Below, piece after piece: positions 51,439-63,746 of a DNA stretch of 64,000 nucleotides. The stretch lies in the NCBI GenBank assembly GCA_963693285.1, contig OY848918.1:11752796-11816795 (forward strand), written 5' to 3'. The notes beneath the pieces are model-generated. The model made no database searches and was not told where the DNA came from. It saw only the letters and a program-made list of their open reading frames with translations. The position numbers and the translations under genes are program-made. Origin of the DNA: Xestospongia muta (taxonomy: Eukaryota; Porifera; Demospongiae; Haplosclerida; Petrosiidae). Positions within the stretch are counted from its first letter, which is position 1; every line of letters starts with the position of its first letter.

Positions 51439-51878
51439 CTTTGTTGTTAGTAATGTAGACATCAGCAACAATACCACCAGCCTACAAAATATGAAGTTAC
51501 TCATATATTACGTTAGGTAATTATATCAACAACACATCCAAAGGGTTTGATAACAGACTAAATATCTTAAATGATATTCTTTGATGAATACGTGTAGTCA
51601 TACCTTATAGTATATAATATAGTTCTTATGAAAGTGATAAACCACTCGGGAGAATTGAAGCCTAAAATAGGTACTCCATAATGAGCTTCCAAACCTAGCT
51701 TGATCATAGACTTTGCTTCTTTTCAACATCATCAAGATACTGATTATAGGTCCAGGTTATCCATATATCATTCCGCTTCACTTTGTGAACAGGACTATGT
51801 CCAAAGGTTTGAGACAGTTCGTTTAATAGCTTCATTGATAGTCACAGGAAGAATAGAAGCAGGGCCAGTTAATGATAT
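51439..51878 (-). pseudogene. ACSBG-type acyl-CoA synthetase fragment with two frameshifts
   Basis: Exon 51878-51604 reads LPVTINEAIKRT, then after a frameshift FGHSPVHKVKRNDIWITWTY. After a second frameshift it reads KSMIKLGLEAHYGVPILGFN followed by SPEWF. Exon 51481-51439 follows with AGGIVADVYITNN. This is the start of the AMP-binding domain of ACSBG (bubblegum) long-chain acyl-CoA synthetases. The ATP-binding P-loop and everything after it are missing. Confidence 0.7.
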
Positions 51879-52719
51879 CTGTGAGATATGGAAATGAATA
51901 TTACCAGGTGCAACAAATGTCTTGCCAGAACATCTCTTCTACTAGGAAGTATGTAATTGTACAATATAAACACATAAAAGAACAACAAAAAACATTTTAA
52001 TGTAAGTTTAATTGATAAAAAAACATTGGTGTAAATAAATTTGATGATATGCCATCCAGTTGCTGTATCAATAAATAGCAGCTATACATGTAGTTTATTT
52101 GAATATATTTTCTTTAACAATAATTATACCAATTCTATCTCCTTAACGTTATTAACCACAGACTAATTAACTGGACCCCATTAAATTAGAAACACCTGAA
52201 TTTTGATTTTTGCACTATGGTACTTGGATAAATTTGTATTCAATGAACAGAACTTGTTATGCAACAATTTATATCAAAAAGGTCAAAGAGGTCACATGTA
52301 TAATAGACTGTACCTAGTAATACACAAGTATGTACAATGTCCTTGTAGTGTGGAATTTGGAAGATATTGCCAAAAGGAGATGGGTAAACTAACCTTAATA
52401 GACGCTTCTGCATCTGGTTCTACTGTCTAGTGCTTAGCATCTACCATTGACACTTCGTAGCAAGGGCAATAACTGTCTTGACATTCATTTCCTTTATAAT
52501 TAGCAACATACATCCGGTGTCGGAGTGGACAATTACACTATTGTAGAATACCCCACCCCGGACACTAGTTCTAATTGTCCTATTTTGACTTCCTCCATGA
52601 CTTCCTTCGTTACCATAGGTACCCAAATGGGTTCACAAAATGTGACCATAGATATTAGAGTAGAATATCCATGATGTGACAAAGAGCTTTACGTTGTAAA
52701 GCTACCAACTACAAGATGG
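51879..52719. other. Flank of the transposon relic
   Basis: Contains an inverted pair of GGACAATTA / TAATTGTCC words near 52525-52595, bordered by CCGGTGTCGG and CCCCGGACAC. These may be a transposon end. No gene recognised. Confidence 0.35.
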
Positions 52720-53650
52720 AAAGCGGCCACTTACTTTCTTATCTCAAGGCTGGTCATACATGGAAGGAGGTAGCTTGCTCATCTACTGAAAGAATAAGAA
52801 CATTAGAAGCATGCCACTCTTTACCTGAAGGCAAGTTACTTTGTCCCTGTGAAATATGAATATGTACAGTTGCACACTACATTTATATAATTGTAAACTT
52901 TTAAATATATATAGGAGGGCATCTGGGTCATGATAAGACATATGAAAGATTGCTGGAAATTTTATTGGAAATTAGTATGGAAACATATAACTGATTATGT
53001 TAGAACTTGTGCTGTATGTCAAACAACCAATGATGCAAAAGTTGTAAAGCAAGCTGTACCACTATATCCAATCCCTGTTAAACCAAAAGTATGGAGACAA
53101 GTGTAATTGCTGATTATAATTGATGTTAAAGATAATATTATACTTTTGTGATAGTGAACAAAATTTAGTTAAATTCTAATTGCAGGTTGGAGTAGATTTG
53201 ATTCAGGAAATCATTATATCACACTTTAGTAGATTATTTTTCTAAGTGGCCAGAGACAGCTACTCTCCATGATAAGAAAGCTGAAGGAGTGGTTTTATTT
53301 TTGTACCAAATGATATGCAGGTATAACTTATTGTCTTAGGTGACACACTGGCCTTTGAAATACAGAGAAGAAATTCTACACACAGTTGCACAAAGAAACA
53401 GATAGCTGCCATCCTTTTATCTCTTAAGGAGAAAATAATGATAAATTTTCCATCCATTCAAATTCAACATGGAGGGAATGATTGTGGTCTCTTTGCATTG
53501 GCCTTTGCCACATCACTTTGTTATGGTAAAAGTCCATCTCAATTAATATTTATACAACATGCATTCATAATCATTTAGTTTCTTATATTGAAGCCAAAAA
53601 ATCTTACTAAATTTCCTTCCCGTTGTAGAACAAAAAAGCTCAGATGAATT
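52720..53650 (+). mobile_element. Ginger/KRBA2-like relic: H2C2 zinc finger, integrase core, C48 peptidase
   Basis: Plus-strand pieces in order: a lead-in reading LLSYLKAGHTWKEVACSS (about 52736); the H2C2 finger GGHLGHDKTYERCWKFYWKL...RTCAVCQ (52916-53030); an integrase core start YITLVDYFSKWPETATLHDK (about 53215-53275, one frame change); and a Ulp1-type cysteine peptidase end, QIQHGGNDCGLFALAFATSL (about 53460-53520). The catalytic Cys sits in NDCGLFA. This set is typical of gypsy-integrase-derived DNA transposons (Ginger, GIN/KRBA2). Stops and frame changes show it is dead. The rest of the integrase core is missing. Confidence 0.7.
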
Positions 53651-53843
53651 TTCAAATAACTTACAACATCTATATTGTGTTTGCCGGCTACCAGAGAGTT
53701 GTAGATAAAGTGAAACTTTAGCAAATGTCTCTTCTTTAACAAAGTCAACATTGTCAACATCTTTTATCTGAAAAACAGTTGTAAATATAATTATAATTAT
53801 GTATAAAATTATTGTTAGTAATATTTTTAAAGATTAACCTTAT

Positions 53844-53887
53844 GTGCACTAGTGCAGAATGCTCAGGGGGCATTCTACACTAGTGCA
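53844..53887. repeat. Short hairpin with 18-bp arms
   Basis: TGCACTAGTGCAGAATGC and GGCATTCTACACTAGTGCA are reverse complements with one or two mismatches around TCAGGG. Confidence 0.7.
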
Positions 53888-53899
53888 AATTATCTGAGG

Positions 53900-54466
53900 G
53901 TGGTCTGCACTCCAACAACATTGTAATGCCTCATCCACAAGTCTGCCATATGAACAGTAATACTGACTCAATGCCCTGAGGGCTGATGAGTCTCTCCCTG
54001 CATGAGCCCCTTATCATGATCACTGTGGGCCTATCCACTCCTGTTCCATTTCCTGATTGTTAATTCAATAGGAATAAAAAAGTTATAGATTAAATAATCA
54101 ACTACCAGTTGAATTCAACATACATGTATCAGTATTAATTACAATTGTTGTTGAGTTTTGCTATATAGAGTTACAAGCAAGTACAGTCAATCATCCAATG
54201 TACCATTTATTTGGGTGAAGGGATGTGACTTATCTGAGACATCAGTATAACAGAAGTACCTTAAGTCAACAAGTTCATGATATTTACATATAGAATTAGG
54301 TTATAGTGTTATTTATGTAGTTAATATCCCATTGATAGTGACCACTGATATTTTATATGTACAGAGTCATAGTTGGAACAGAGTATGCATTGAGGCTCAG
54401 TTTAGGCAGATATAATATAAAATGTTAAGAGTTTTTGACTAATAAGATTATGTAATATTTATACTT
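53900..54466. other. Unannotated
   Basis: A locally GC-balanced stretch near 53890-54050 followed by AT-rich sequence. No coding exon or RNA recognised. Confidence 0.35.
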
Positions 54467-55662
54467 ATGTTTCAAATAGCTATTATTGCACAGCTAATGC
54501 CAGTCCACCAAACATCAAAATCTGACAATATCTTTACTGCTACATTTACAACTGGAATTACTTTTCCATTGTGGTTGGTATCCATAGCATCAAATCCAGT
54601 AAGTGTGCATCTAACTGGTGTTCATTATTTTGGATATGGAGACCAAGTGCGCAAAGTGGTGAAGTTATTTGTTGATACTTTCAACAATGACTTTAAGAAG
54701 GGTATACCTTTTCTACCAACAAAGAAAGTCATTATGAAAACTATAGCTGTTCCTCTTATCAATCCTACCTCTCTAGCCATAATTCAGAGCTTTATATTCA
54801 AGATCACCTCTGTTCCTCAACCACCTATCCCTCTCTTAGAGTCACCTATCCAACCATACATATCAGAAATTATGGAAGCAGATGATGTTGAGTATACATT
54901 AGCTATGGCTGGTCCTGAATTAGTGGAGTTCTACATACTACAAGCTATTAACAATTTGAATTTTGCAACTCGTATTGTCTTTTGCATATGAAAATGTGGC
55001 AATGACTGTGTCAGTTGCCTTTCCACAGAATCCTTCAACTTCTGCCAATATTTCATATACACTAAAAGACAAGAAAGAAGCTGATGAATCTGATGTAAGT
55101 ATTTTATCCATCAACCTGTTTATCAATCTATCTTTTCTCTGTGTATATTCATTCACAATCCATCCTTTCTCCACACATGGTACATCATCTTACTGTAATT
55201 TATTGATATATCTAGCTGTACAAGAGTAGCACTGACCTTTTTTGTTAGAAAAATGTCTTAGAGCTGTACAACAACAGTATGATTTATCGCATATTTCAAG
55301 GTCCATTGAATGATGAAAAGCCACCCACAAAGATGTATTTAACTCACAATGGCAAGCTTATCTTAACACTGGAGAAAACATTCTCTACTTTATGACAGGT
55401 AATGCTAATAGTTGAATGCACATGAACAATTAACTGTCCTTTTCCTTTCAAGGTACCTGCTTAAAGATGACTTGAACAAACATAACAATTTTTATGTTGC
55501 CTTTAAGTCTAAGAAGCTCTCGAAGCAAATCACAAGTTTGTTTTCTGGAGATCAGCTTTTTGCTAAAAAGTGGAACCCAACAGCCAAAACTGCTGCTGGA
55601 AAAGAACAATTCTGGTGTCTTATAATGGACAAATCAGTTTCTTACAATTATCTGTCGTTATA
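54467..55662 (+). pseudogene. Unidentified gene with a frameshift and an in-frame stop
   Basis: A 174-codon open frame from ATG 54467 changes frame near 54970 into SFAYENVAMTVSVAFPQNP and reaches a GTAAGT donor (about 55095). It then joins exon 55251-55400 (NVLELYNNSMIYRIFQG ... KMYLTHNGKLILTLEKTFS). A TGA lies three bases before the next GTAATG donor. The final exon 55453-55662 reads YLLKDDLNKHNNFYVAFKS to a TAA. Codon character is good throughout. I do not recognise the family; it is soluble, beta-rich, with no signal peptide. Confidence 0.45.
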
Positions 55663-56140
55663 AATTTACAATTATATAACAATTATTAATTAACTAAATG
55701 GAGATGTGGCTCATTAATGCAAACAGAAATTATGAGCATTGTAATATTGTCCTTGTCATCATTGTTCTGTGCCTCTCTTGGCTCCTCATCTTCATTCAGA
55801 ATGGAAACAAACTATGAGACATCTTTCACTAACATGGGTATATTGTAATGTGTGGTTTGCTATCAGCTGATGAAGTCGCTCAAACAAAAGAAGATATATC
55901 TAGGATAATAGAATTTAATACCATTTACCATAGAATATAAAATTCCAGGCAAAAATTCAAATCAAGACTTATGTATTATGTAATCACTTCAGAGAAAGTA
56001 GAAGTACATATATTTATGTTCTGGCACTATATATAATTAATGTAGAAAATGTTTAACTGTAACAGCAAGAAATTACTAGGACCATGATTGAGGCATATGC
56101 ATGGACTCTCTTGGAGGCATAATGGCCCTCCAGATTGCTT
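55663..56140. other. Intergenic
   Basis: AT-rich; no gene or repeat recognised. Confidence 0.35.
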
Positions 56141-56159
56141 GAAGCATGTGATATAACTC

Positions 56160-56460
56160 CTGGACAACTTATTTCATCTGCAGTGCCACATTATTGTTCT
56201 CATAATAGAAGTCATCTGGACTAGAGTAGTCATATAACTCAGTACCTCATACCACATTGAAGTCAGGTTTGCATTGATATGATCAAATTGATACCACTCA
56301 GTAAAATGATGTTTATTTACACGGATTGTATAACCCATTACATTTTCACTATGTTCATTAGGAGAAAATAGTAAGGGTTTTAAGAAAAAGCAGCTTTCTT
56401 TCATTGTTGGGCAGGGTTCTTCAAGATATAGATCAGATACTATTGAAGTAATAAACAAAC
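56160..56460 (-). pseudogene. Second iduronate-2-sulfatase-like C-terminal fragment
   Basis: Parallels 56983-57260 of the neighbouring copy: NEHSENVMGYTIRVNKHHF with TEWYQFD following, then diverging frames. Only the last quarter of the gene is present. Confidence 0.65.
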
Positions 56461-56982
56461 CAGGGTTTGATTTGAACTAACCAGAACCCTAGTTATTTCA
56501 GTTTGAATAGTATATTTCTTGTCCATATTTTGCTCATGGCTTCAAGTTTTGGTCTACAAACCAAAGCATTAATTTGGCTCTAGTTGGCTTTATACATATT
56601 GAGTTAAACTAGTTTGGCTTTATAATAACTCAGTATTGGGCTTACATAATATTTAAGAAACTATGATAACAAGACAAAATGAGACAATTTTTAATTAGGT
56701 GCTATAGTTTGTAAACCACAGTCCAATAGTTGATGCAACCACTACCTCCTAGTGCAACACTTGCGTCTAAATATTGGCATTATTCCATTGTCAAAATACC
56801 TTATTTTCCTACATCTAGCTGGCAAACAAACTTTGGACACTATATTTTCATCATGAAAGCTAATGCTAATTATAAACACACACACATATATGAGAGGGTC
56901 TCTTTAGCAACAGCAGTTCATGGCCTATGTACTATTAGCATGACATAATATAGCACAGAATATAAGAGTATATATATCGATT

Positions 56983-58090
56983 TTAACACGATGGAGGTAT
57001 AGCAGCTCTCCAGCCTACTTGGAATGTTAGATGTAATTCTTCAACAATTTGTTTCATCCCTGGTTTATTAGCCAGGTTAACATTTTCATCATTGAAGAAG
57101 TTGTCATCTGGACTAGAGTGGTCATATAACTCAGTACCTCTTATCACATTGAAGTCAGGTTTTGCAATGATACGATCAAATAGATACCACTCAGCAAAAT
57201 GATATTTATCTACACTGATTGTATAACCCATTACATTTTCACTATGTTCATTAGGAGAAAATGGAGGATGTCCTGGAATATCCTTTAGACAAGCAGCAGG
57301 TTTAGGATACTGTGTAAAACATTTTTTTCCATTGCTGTTTAGGATTACTCAATAGAGGTACAACACTATTACTCTCTACACATGCAGGTAAGAAGTTTGT
57401 TATTCTCAGAACATATTGGTAGTGTTGGAATTCCTGATAGTTCTGTCAATGAAGGGAAGATGTCAATCAGTTCTACTAAAGCTTTTGTACGCATATCCAT
57501 ACTAGTGACACCAGGGACATGAAGAAGAAATGGTACATGAGTAGCACCTTCAAAGTTAGTATGTTTACACCATTTGTTATGTTCTCCTAATTACCAGCCA
57601 TGATCAGTCCACAACACAATGATAGTATCATCAGCAATCCCTTGCTTTTCTAGTTCAGATATTACTTTGCCAATCTGTGCATCAGTATAACTAACACAGG
57701 AGTAATATACATGACGCAATTCTCTGACTTTATTATCAAGAACATGGGATTCCTTACCATGAATAGAAGTTTTAGCATCTTGTTCACATTTTGTAACATT
57801 GAAAAGGACATTAATATCACTGTAATATTGGAACTCACCCCAAACACTACAAGAAATGCATGTATGGCATACCTTCTGGAGCATCAAGGTTTTCAGGAAG
57901 TTTAGCTTGTTCTACTGGAGGATAGAGATCATAGTAATGTTTGGACAATAAAATGGAAGATGTGGTTTGTGAAAGCTAATAGCTAGAAAAAATGGTTGAT
58001 TATCGCCACTTCTTTGTTCATTTTCAATTGTTGCAGAACAATTACAGCATTATCAGCTATAAAACCATCAACAAATTCGTTGTTGGATAC
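56983..58090 (-). pseudogene. Iduronate-2-sulfatase-like (IDS) pseudogene, 3' half
   Basis: Minus-strand blocks in order: PFFLAISFHKPHLPFYCP, a frameshift, HYYDLYPPVEQAKLPENLDA, then KVRELRHVYYSCVSYTDAQI with GKVISELEKQGI and TDHGW. After these come a TAA, LGEHNKWCKHTNFEGATHVP, LVELIDIFPSLTELSGIP, and the C-terminus ENVMGYTISVDKYHFAEWYL with stop at 56983. All match human IDS in order. IDS is a lysosomal sulfatase acting on heparan and dermatan sulfate. The N-terminal half with the Cys of the CxPSR motif is absent. One TAA (near 57592) and at least two frameshifts mark it as inactive. Confidence 0.8.
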
Positions 58091-59220
58091 ATGGTGTTAT
58101 GTTAAAGATTTTAATTATGATGAATGCATAAGATTTTGATCTCTATAATGCTATTATACATAAACATTTACTTTGTACATATATAATACATATGATATAT
58201 TTGTGAGGTGAAGTCATGACTTCATGTATGGTCACAACTAGACCTACATGTAATTTGTGCATCAATGTGTGAGAGTCTAGTGACATCAAATTTACATATT
58301 TGGTAAAACCTGTGATTTTGCTCAGGAGATTCTGATAATTATTGAGCTTATGACAGCCTAGATCAAAGCAATGTTGAATTACACCATTATGCATTATCTA
58401 TGCCACAGAAATATTCAACTGACATCACATGTGACTGTATACAACAAGTCTACAACCCTGTGCTGGCATTAACCATTTATTGTCTACAATAGTTGTCAAT
58501 TTGTTTGCATTGACCAAACATGTAGTTACCAACACTATAGTGTTGAACTTTCATATTGTGTACTTATGCTCTCTGTCATTGTTTTACTTTGATAACTGCA
58601 GTGTATAGTTTGCAACTCTATACTGCATGGGAAAAGTGACAAAATATCTAAGAGGTAGATTTTAGGAACATAATGTTCAGAACACAATGTGGACATGACC
58701 TCTCAAGATCATCTCAAAACAAACTCCTAGTCAAGTACAGAAGAACCACAGTAGCTGGTCATTTCTATTTTATTAATTATATAGCAAGATTTTGGAATTC
58801 TTTACTGTACCTGAATTTGTCCTTATCATTTTCAATAATAAAGAAACAAATCTTAATTCTCTTGTGCCAAAAATTTACATATAACTTCTTTATCTGTGTT
58901 CATGTTCTAAATGTACTGGTCTGTAAGTTACTTAATATTGGCCCCACTGTCAATTAGTGAGTGTCTGTCACTAATTATTTATATCTCATATCCTTACGTC
59001 CTGTTATTATTATTATTATTGTTATTATTATTATTATATTACCCAACCTTAGCCTTGTACTCAGGAAGAAAGGAATGCCTGTTAACTACTGCTTGCGCAT
59101 GCGCGTAATTATTGTAATTTAGACAATATAAGACATATGATTATAAAATTTTAATGAAAATAACAAATCAATGGGCTGGGTTTATACTGATGACGTTTTA
59201 TTCACACTTATAGTTTAAGC
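58091..59220. promoter_or_regulatory. Intergenic with an NRF-1-type site near its right end
   Basis: Mostly featureless. TGCGCATGCGCG at 59094-59105 is a perfect NRF-1-type palindrome about 115 bp before the ATG at 59221. A TTATTATTA run at 59003-59037 produces a poly-Leu frame of no significance. Confidence 0.4.
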
Positions 59221-59372
59221 ATGGCTTCTAACAGTCGAGTTTGTCTCTTATGCAGAGATTTAGTGCATGATAAAAGAGTACTACATTTGTTCAGTGCAAT
59301 TGAGATTCAAAATGAAAGTTTTTTTTTTGCAAATAATTATAACTGCTCGACTAGATGTATCTGATTCTCTTC

Positions 59373-59414
<42 letters not shown>

Positions 59415-59470
59415 GTTTCAAGCGGAAACTTCAAATTGTCTTTTGAGAATTTGCAGACAACCTAGAGGCA
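59221..59470 (+). CDS. Short Cys-containing N-terminal ORF followed by (TA)n
   Basis: ATG 59221 opens 47 codons starting MASNSRVCLLCRDLVHDKRV and ends at TGA 59364. The CxxC pair suggests the beginning of a zinc-binding N-terminus. A TA microsatellite (59377-59411) follows, then a possible exon 59421-59480. It may be a first exon cut by repeat expansion or a transposon-derived N-terminus. There is no family call. Confidence 0.3.
59377..59411. repeat. (TA)n microsatellite
   Basis: About 35 bp of pure AT dinucleotide. Confidence 0.9.
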
Positions 59471-59967
59471 TACAAGCAGTTGGTTAGTATATATAGCTTC
59501 AATGAACAAGAGTTGTTAAAGAGATAGAACTGTTTTCTTAGTTGGTTTAGAGAGTAGAGTAGAGGATATCTGAGAAGTTACTGTCAGTCACTTACTTTAT
59601 CTCTGTGTTATTAATGATACTATATCCTGTACTTTAATACCTTAATTCTGTTTTATTTATTATTGTTCTATTCTGTTTGTGCCCTTCAAACTAGCAGTGG
59701 TTACTGGGCATTCATTTTGTCATTAAAAAAAAGGATTTACTTCATAGTTGACGAAGGATTCTTAGAGTATACTATTATCTAACAAATCTATGGAAATTAT
59801 GCGCATGCGAAAGAAGTACTTAGCAAGATTTCCTTCCTTTCGCCGAACCCCTATGGCTATAGCCCAACCTCAATTCGTGCCTCTATTCGAGGAAATACAG
59901 TAATATTATATTCACACGCAAACGTTTTGACATAAATATTTACAGAAAATCATTTTACACAAACAAA

Positions 59968-60135
59968 TAGCAGCAAGGTATTAGCATTGTGTCATAATTA
60001 AAATATAAGTAGCAGCAAGGTATTAGCATTGTGTCATAATAAAATGTAAGTAGCAGCAAGGTATTAGCATTGTGTCATAATAAAATATAAGTAGCAGGAA
60101 GGTATTAGCATTGTGTCATAATAAAATATAAGTAG
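59968..60135. repeat. 41-42-bp tandem repeat, four copies
   Basis: TAGCAGCAAGGTATTAGCAT plus TGTGTCATAATAAAATATAAG repeated four times almost exactly, ending in TAGCATGACA. It lies in the 3' flank of the Roc-COR-Death gene. Confidence 0.9.
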
Positions 60136-60216
60136 CATGACATGACAAAAAATGTTTTCAATTTTTGTGTAAGTACAGAATGTAATCATATGGTAACACA
60201 TATACCACTTGTAATG

Positions 60217-63200
60217 TTAATGTTGAGTATAGAGGTAATCACGTATCTCCTTAGCCTTCCGTTTGTTGTTAACAGGAGGCCCTTCAATGGCAGAAATCAG
60301 TGTCTTCCAAGAAACAGGTGATGATGACTCGGTTTTCATCCAAGTAGCTATTACATCTGAAAGTTTGACTGTTTTATCGATGTTTTGTTGTCGTAAGCCT
60401 TTCAAGTCATTATGTAAAACACCGAGGGCTATACCAATCACTTCCCAATCAGCACTAATATTTGTCAAAAGTGCAACTGCTTCCTTGTGATTGGGAATTT
60501 CTTTTAAAATATCTAGAAAAAACAATAGTCCATTGGTAATGACTGATTAAACTGAGTATTATATATTATTGCTTTCAGAAATTAACCACTTCTATAAAGT
60601 CCTTACAAAATGTTCTTACTATCTGGGTCCACTGATAGAAAGGTCTAGTAACATAATTATGATATGGTACTAAAGGTATACATGAATAGTATATAGTAAT
60701 CTGAACTATTTTATTAACAGTTATTAAGTAACAAGGTTATAAGATGGAAAACTGGAATGAAAACACAAATACAATAATAATTATCATATAGAACTATACA
60801 TACTTTCAAATTATAGGCGTTATCATGTAGCCTCATTTTGAGACAATAAAAGGCATATAGAATATATAAAACTACATTATGGTGACACCTTCATTGTACA
60901 ATATTTCCTTGAATAGTATCTGTAGTTATGTTTTCATGATCCAGCTGATGTAAGACATCATGAAAATTGTGCTTATAAGTAAATAACTCAAACTTTGAAT
61001 GAAGAAAGTCATTTAAAGCAATTTTTAAGGGTAACTTTTACTTTAATGACATAAGAAGGCTAGGGAGGCCACTTTTAAAGGAAATGTGGTATGTGTGGTG
61101 CATGACATGATAAGTACCATTAAAAGAGTCACAGATTTAAAAATGACATGGACTAGAAAGTTTCGAAGTTATTATCCAGTATTAAAATTTTCTATCCTGT
61201 GAGGCTATATAAAATTATTGACAAATATCATAATGATTATTTAAATCAAAGCTTTTATTGGTTGTAATGTCATCACTACAAGCTCATTATAAACAGGCAC
61301 ATAGCTATGTATACTTACATCTACTTGGATCATGACTATACATACTTGGACCTCAGGGTTGTTTTATTGTATAGCACACTGTATCTATAATACAGCTTTC
61401 ACAATTGGTTATAAACAATACTTATGAGACACTAACACTATACACTAACCTTTTAAGAGGGGATGCTTAGATATAGTTTGTATTTCATCTTCACTTAATG
61501 GAGGATAAGCAAGTTCCTATAATAGGAAGAATTATGATACAGTACAGAGTGATGTAAGTATGATACAGTATAAAATAAATGTGGCACAAGTACAATGTGT
61601 GAGAAATTGACAATACATTTCTTGTATATGTATATTTAAACTAATTTAAACTTACCAAAGGATTACGTCCAGCAAACACACTGAGTTGACTGCAACACTC
61701 CTTTACTGGTATATGACTTGATGATAAGGATGTGATATAAGAACACCTATCCACTATGTGTTGAAGGTGGTCCTCTTGAAGTGGCAGCTTAGCACTGAAA
61801 AGTGCTTTTGTAACTGAAGGAGCAATGAGAAAAAAAGGATCATTAGCTCCCACAATTTGTTCGATGACTACCTTCTTTTTGTCATTGGCACCTCTAACTT
61901 CACACTTTGCAAGCATTGATCGAGCAACATCGCATATACGATAAAGTGTGCGTTCTTTAACAAGAAGATTACGAGCTTTTGCTACATTGCTAGGAGCAAT
62001 GAGGTATTCCTCACATTTAAATGAGTGCATCTCACTTAACTTTAATATAGCCTTAATAACATTATTAAAAATATTGCGGCTTTTCTTGATGTCAATCATT
62101 GATGTAATTACTGTAACACAACGATACTGTTCAGTTACTTCAACGATAACTTCAACTTCATCATTTTCCCAATAAATACCATTTCTCCATACATCACAAT
62201 GACGAGCTAAGATTTGGATTTGTGGATCACCATCATCAATTTCGCCAGGTTTATTGCGGCGTGGTAAACAAAAAATGTAAGAAAGGCTAAAAAGAAGAAG
62301 GTGAAGAAATCGTGTGGAGAGAAATTGGTTAGGATCAGGACACCAGACACACCATCCCAACCCATTTTCTATTGCAATATCGGTTGGTGGTTCAGTACAA
62401 ACGAAAGATGGAAAAAATAAGAGCTCTTCTGATGGTAAAAAAATCGAAGCATCTGATGGTAGACGAGTTGAAGCTGATATATTGGTTTCAAACATATGCA
62501 ATGTATTTGATTCTAAAACATGACAGAACTGAAGACTTCTAAGGAAACCAATTAACATATCAGTATTGTGCTTTGGAAACAATTTTTTTAGAATAGACTT
62601 AGGCACAATACCAGTATTACTAGCAATATCTTGATGGACTCGTTCGATTTCTTTAGGAGCAAAAAGTTTGCCATTGACTTTATTGAGAAGAGCAGCTCTG
62701 TCAATAACTATCCAACTTTGAGCATCATCCTCATTTTTAAGGAATAAGATGAGACCCTTGTCACTTAAAGTGGTTAAGAATTTCAATAGCACTGACCTTT
62801 CAGAAGGAAGTGAAGGGTCATCACGCTTTTGTAATACTGCACATAGCTCCATCACACTAATGGCTATTGTATTCTCTTTATTTCGAAGCAACTGCAAGAA
62901 GGAGAATTGAACGTGGCAGTAGAAACTAATTTTATCAGATCGATCAAGTACAGCTTTGCAGCTATAAAAAAGCTTAACAACAAACTCTTTAACACCTTTT
63001 CCTCCAGGAAGATGACATTCCATAGGTAGGAACCCAACATATTCTTGTGAATGATCAGCTTTTTCAGCAACTTTAGCAACTACTTCAGCAACTATTTTCT
63101 CACGACCATCAGTCATCTCATCGAGTCGACTTCCAACGACAAGTATTTGAGATGGCTTTGAATTTGATAATTGAAGACTGGCATTCTTGATAAAATTGAA

Positions 63201-63746
63201 CCAGTAGTACAATTCTTTTTTAATGACATCTAGATTGTCAGTCATCTTAGAAAGTATGGTAAAAACAGCAGGTGTGTTTAACATTAGATTTTCTAGAATT
63301 GCAGCATGACTGCTATAATATTCCTTATGACCTGCAAGATCATAAAGGACAATATTTCCCACTTCATGACTTGAAAAGGTATGTGCGTTAATCCCAGTAG
63401 TTAGCAGTTCTACTGGAATAGGATCAGATGTATCAAACTTGTAGTTAGGCGGTTTCTTAGCTCGTTCCATAATGACTGCTGCAAGTGAACTTTTACCTGC
63501 ACCAGTGTTACCACAAAAAAAGACTTTGCTATAGGATTCTACAGGAAAGTCTTTTCGACATTGCTCAAATCGGTCAAACATCTTTAAAATAACAAAGCGA
63601 TTTACATCCTCATGATAAACGAGCTCCATTGCTGTTTGATTACTTTGGTTCTTAGCCATTGGGTTGACCTTTCCTGATGACAAAAGGGATTTCACAACAT
63701 CACCATAACAACCCTGGCAAGCAGCATGAAGGGGTGTATTACCAGA
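60217..63746 (-). CDS. Ankyrin - Roc GTPase - COR - Death domain protein (3' part)
   Basis: Minus-strand exons 63746-61656, 61516-61450 and 60512-60217 join in frame and give the last 817 residues; the 5' end lies beyond the window. The first visible residues are an ankyrin repeat (SGNTPLHAACQGCYGDVVKS). A Roc GTPase domain follows, with P-loop GNTGAGKSS (79-87), G3 DLAG (136-139) and a G4-like VGSRLDE (204-210). Next comes a COR region with winged-helix character (about 240-420) and a mixed alpha/beta region. The C-terminal Death domain (around SADWEVIGIALGVLHNDLKG) is encoded by the last exon. Among characterised proteins the order resembles the C-terminal half of DAPK1. The expected role is a GTP-regulated signalling scaffold in cell death or innate immunity. 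All GTP-binding residues visible are intact. Confidence 0.88.

Noticed and set aside
58911..59108. Frame with a poly-Leu run
   Set aside because: Caused by a TTATTATTA repeat; no other coding signal.
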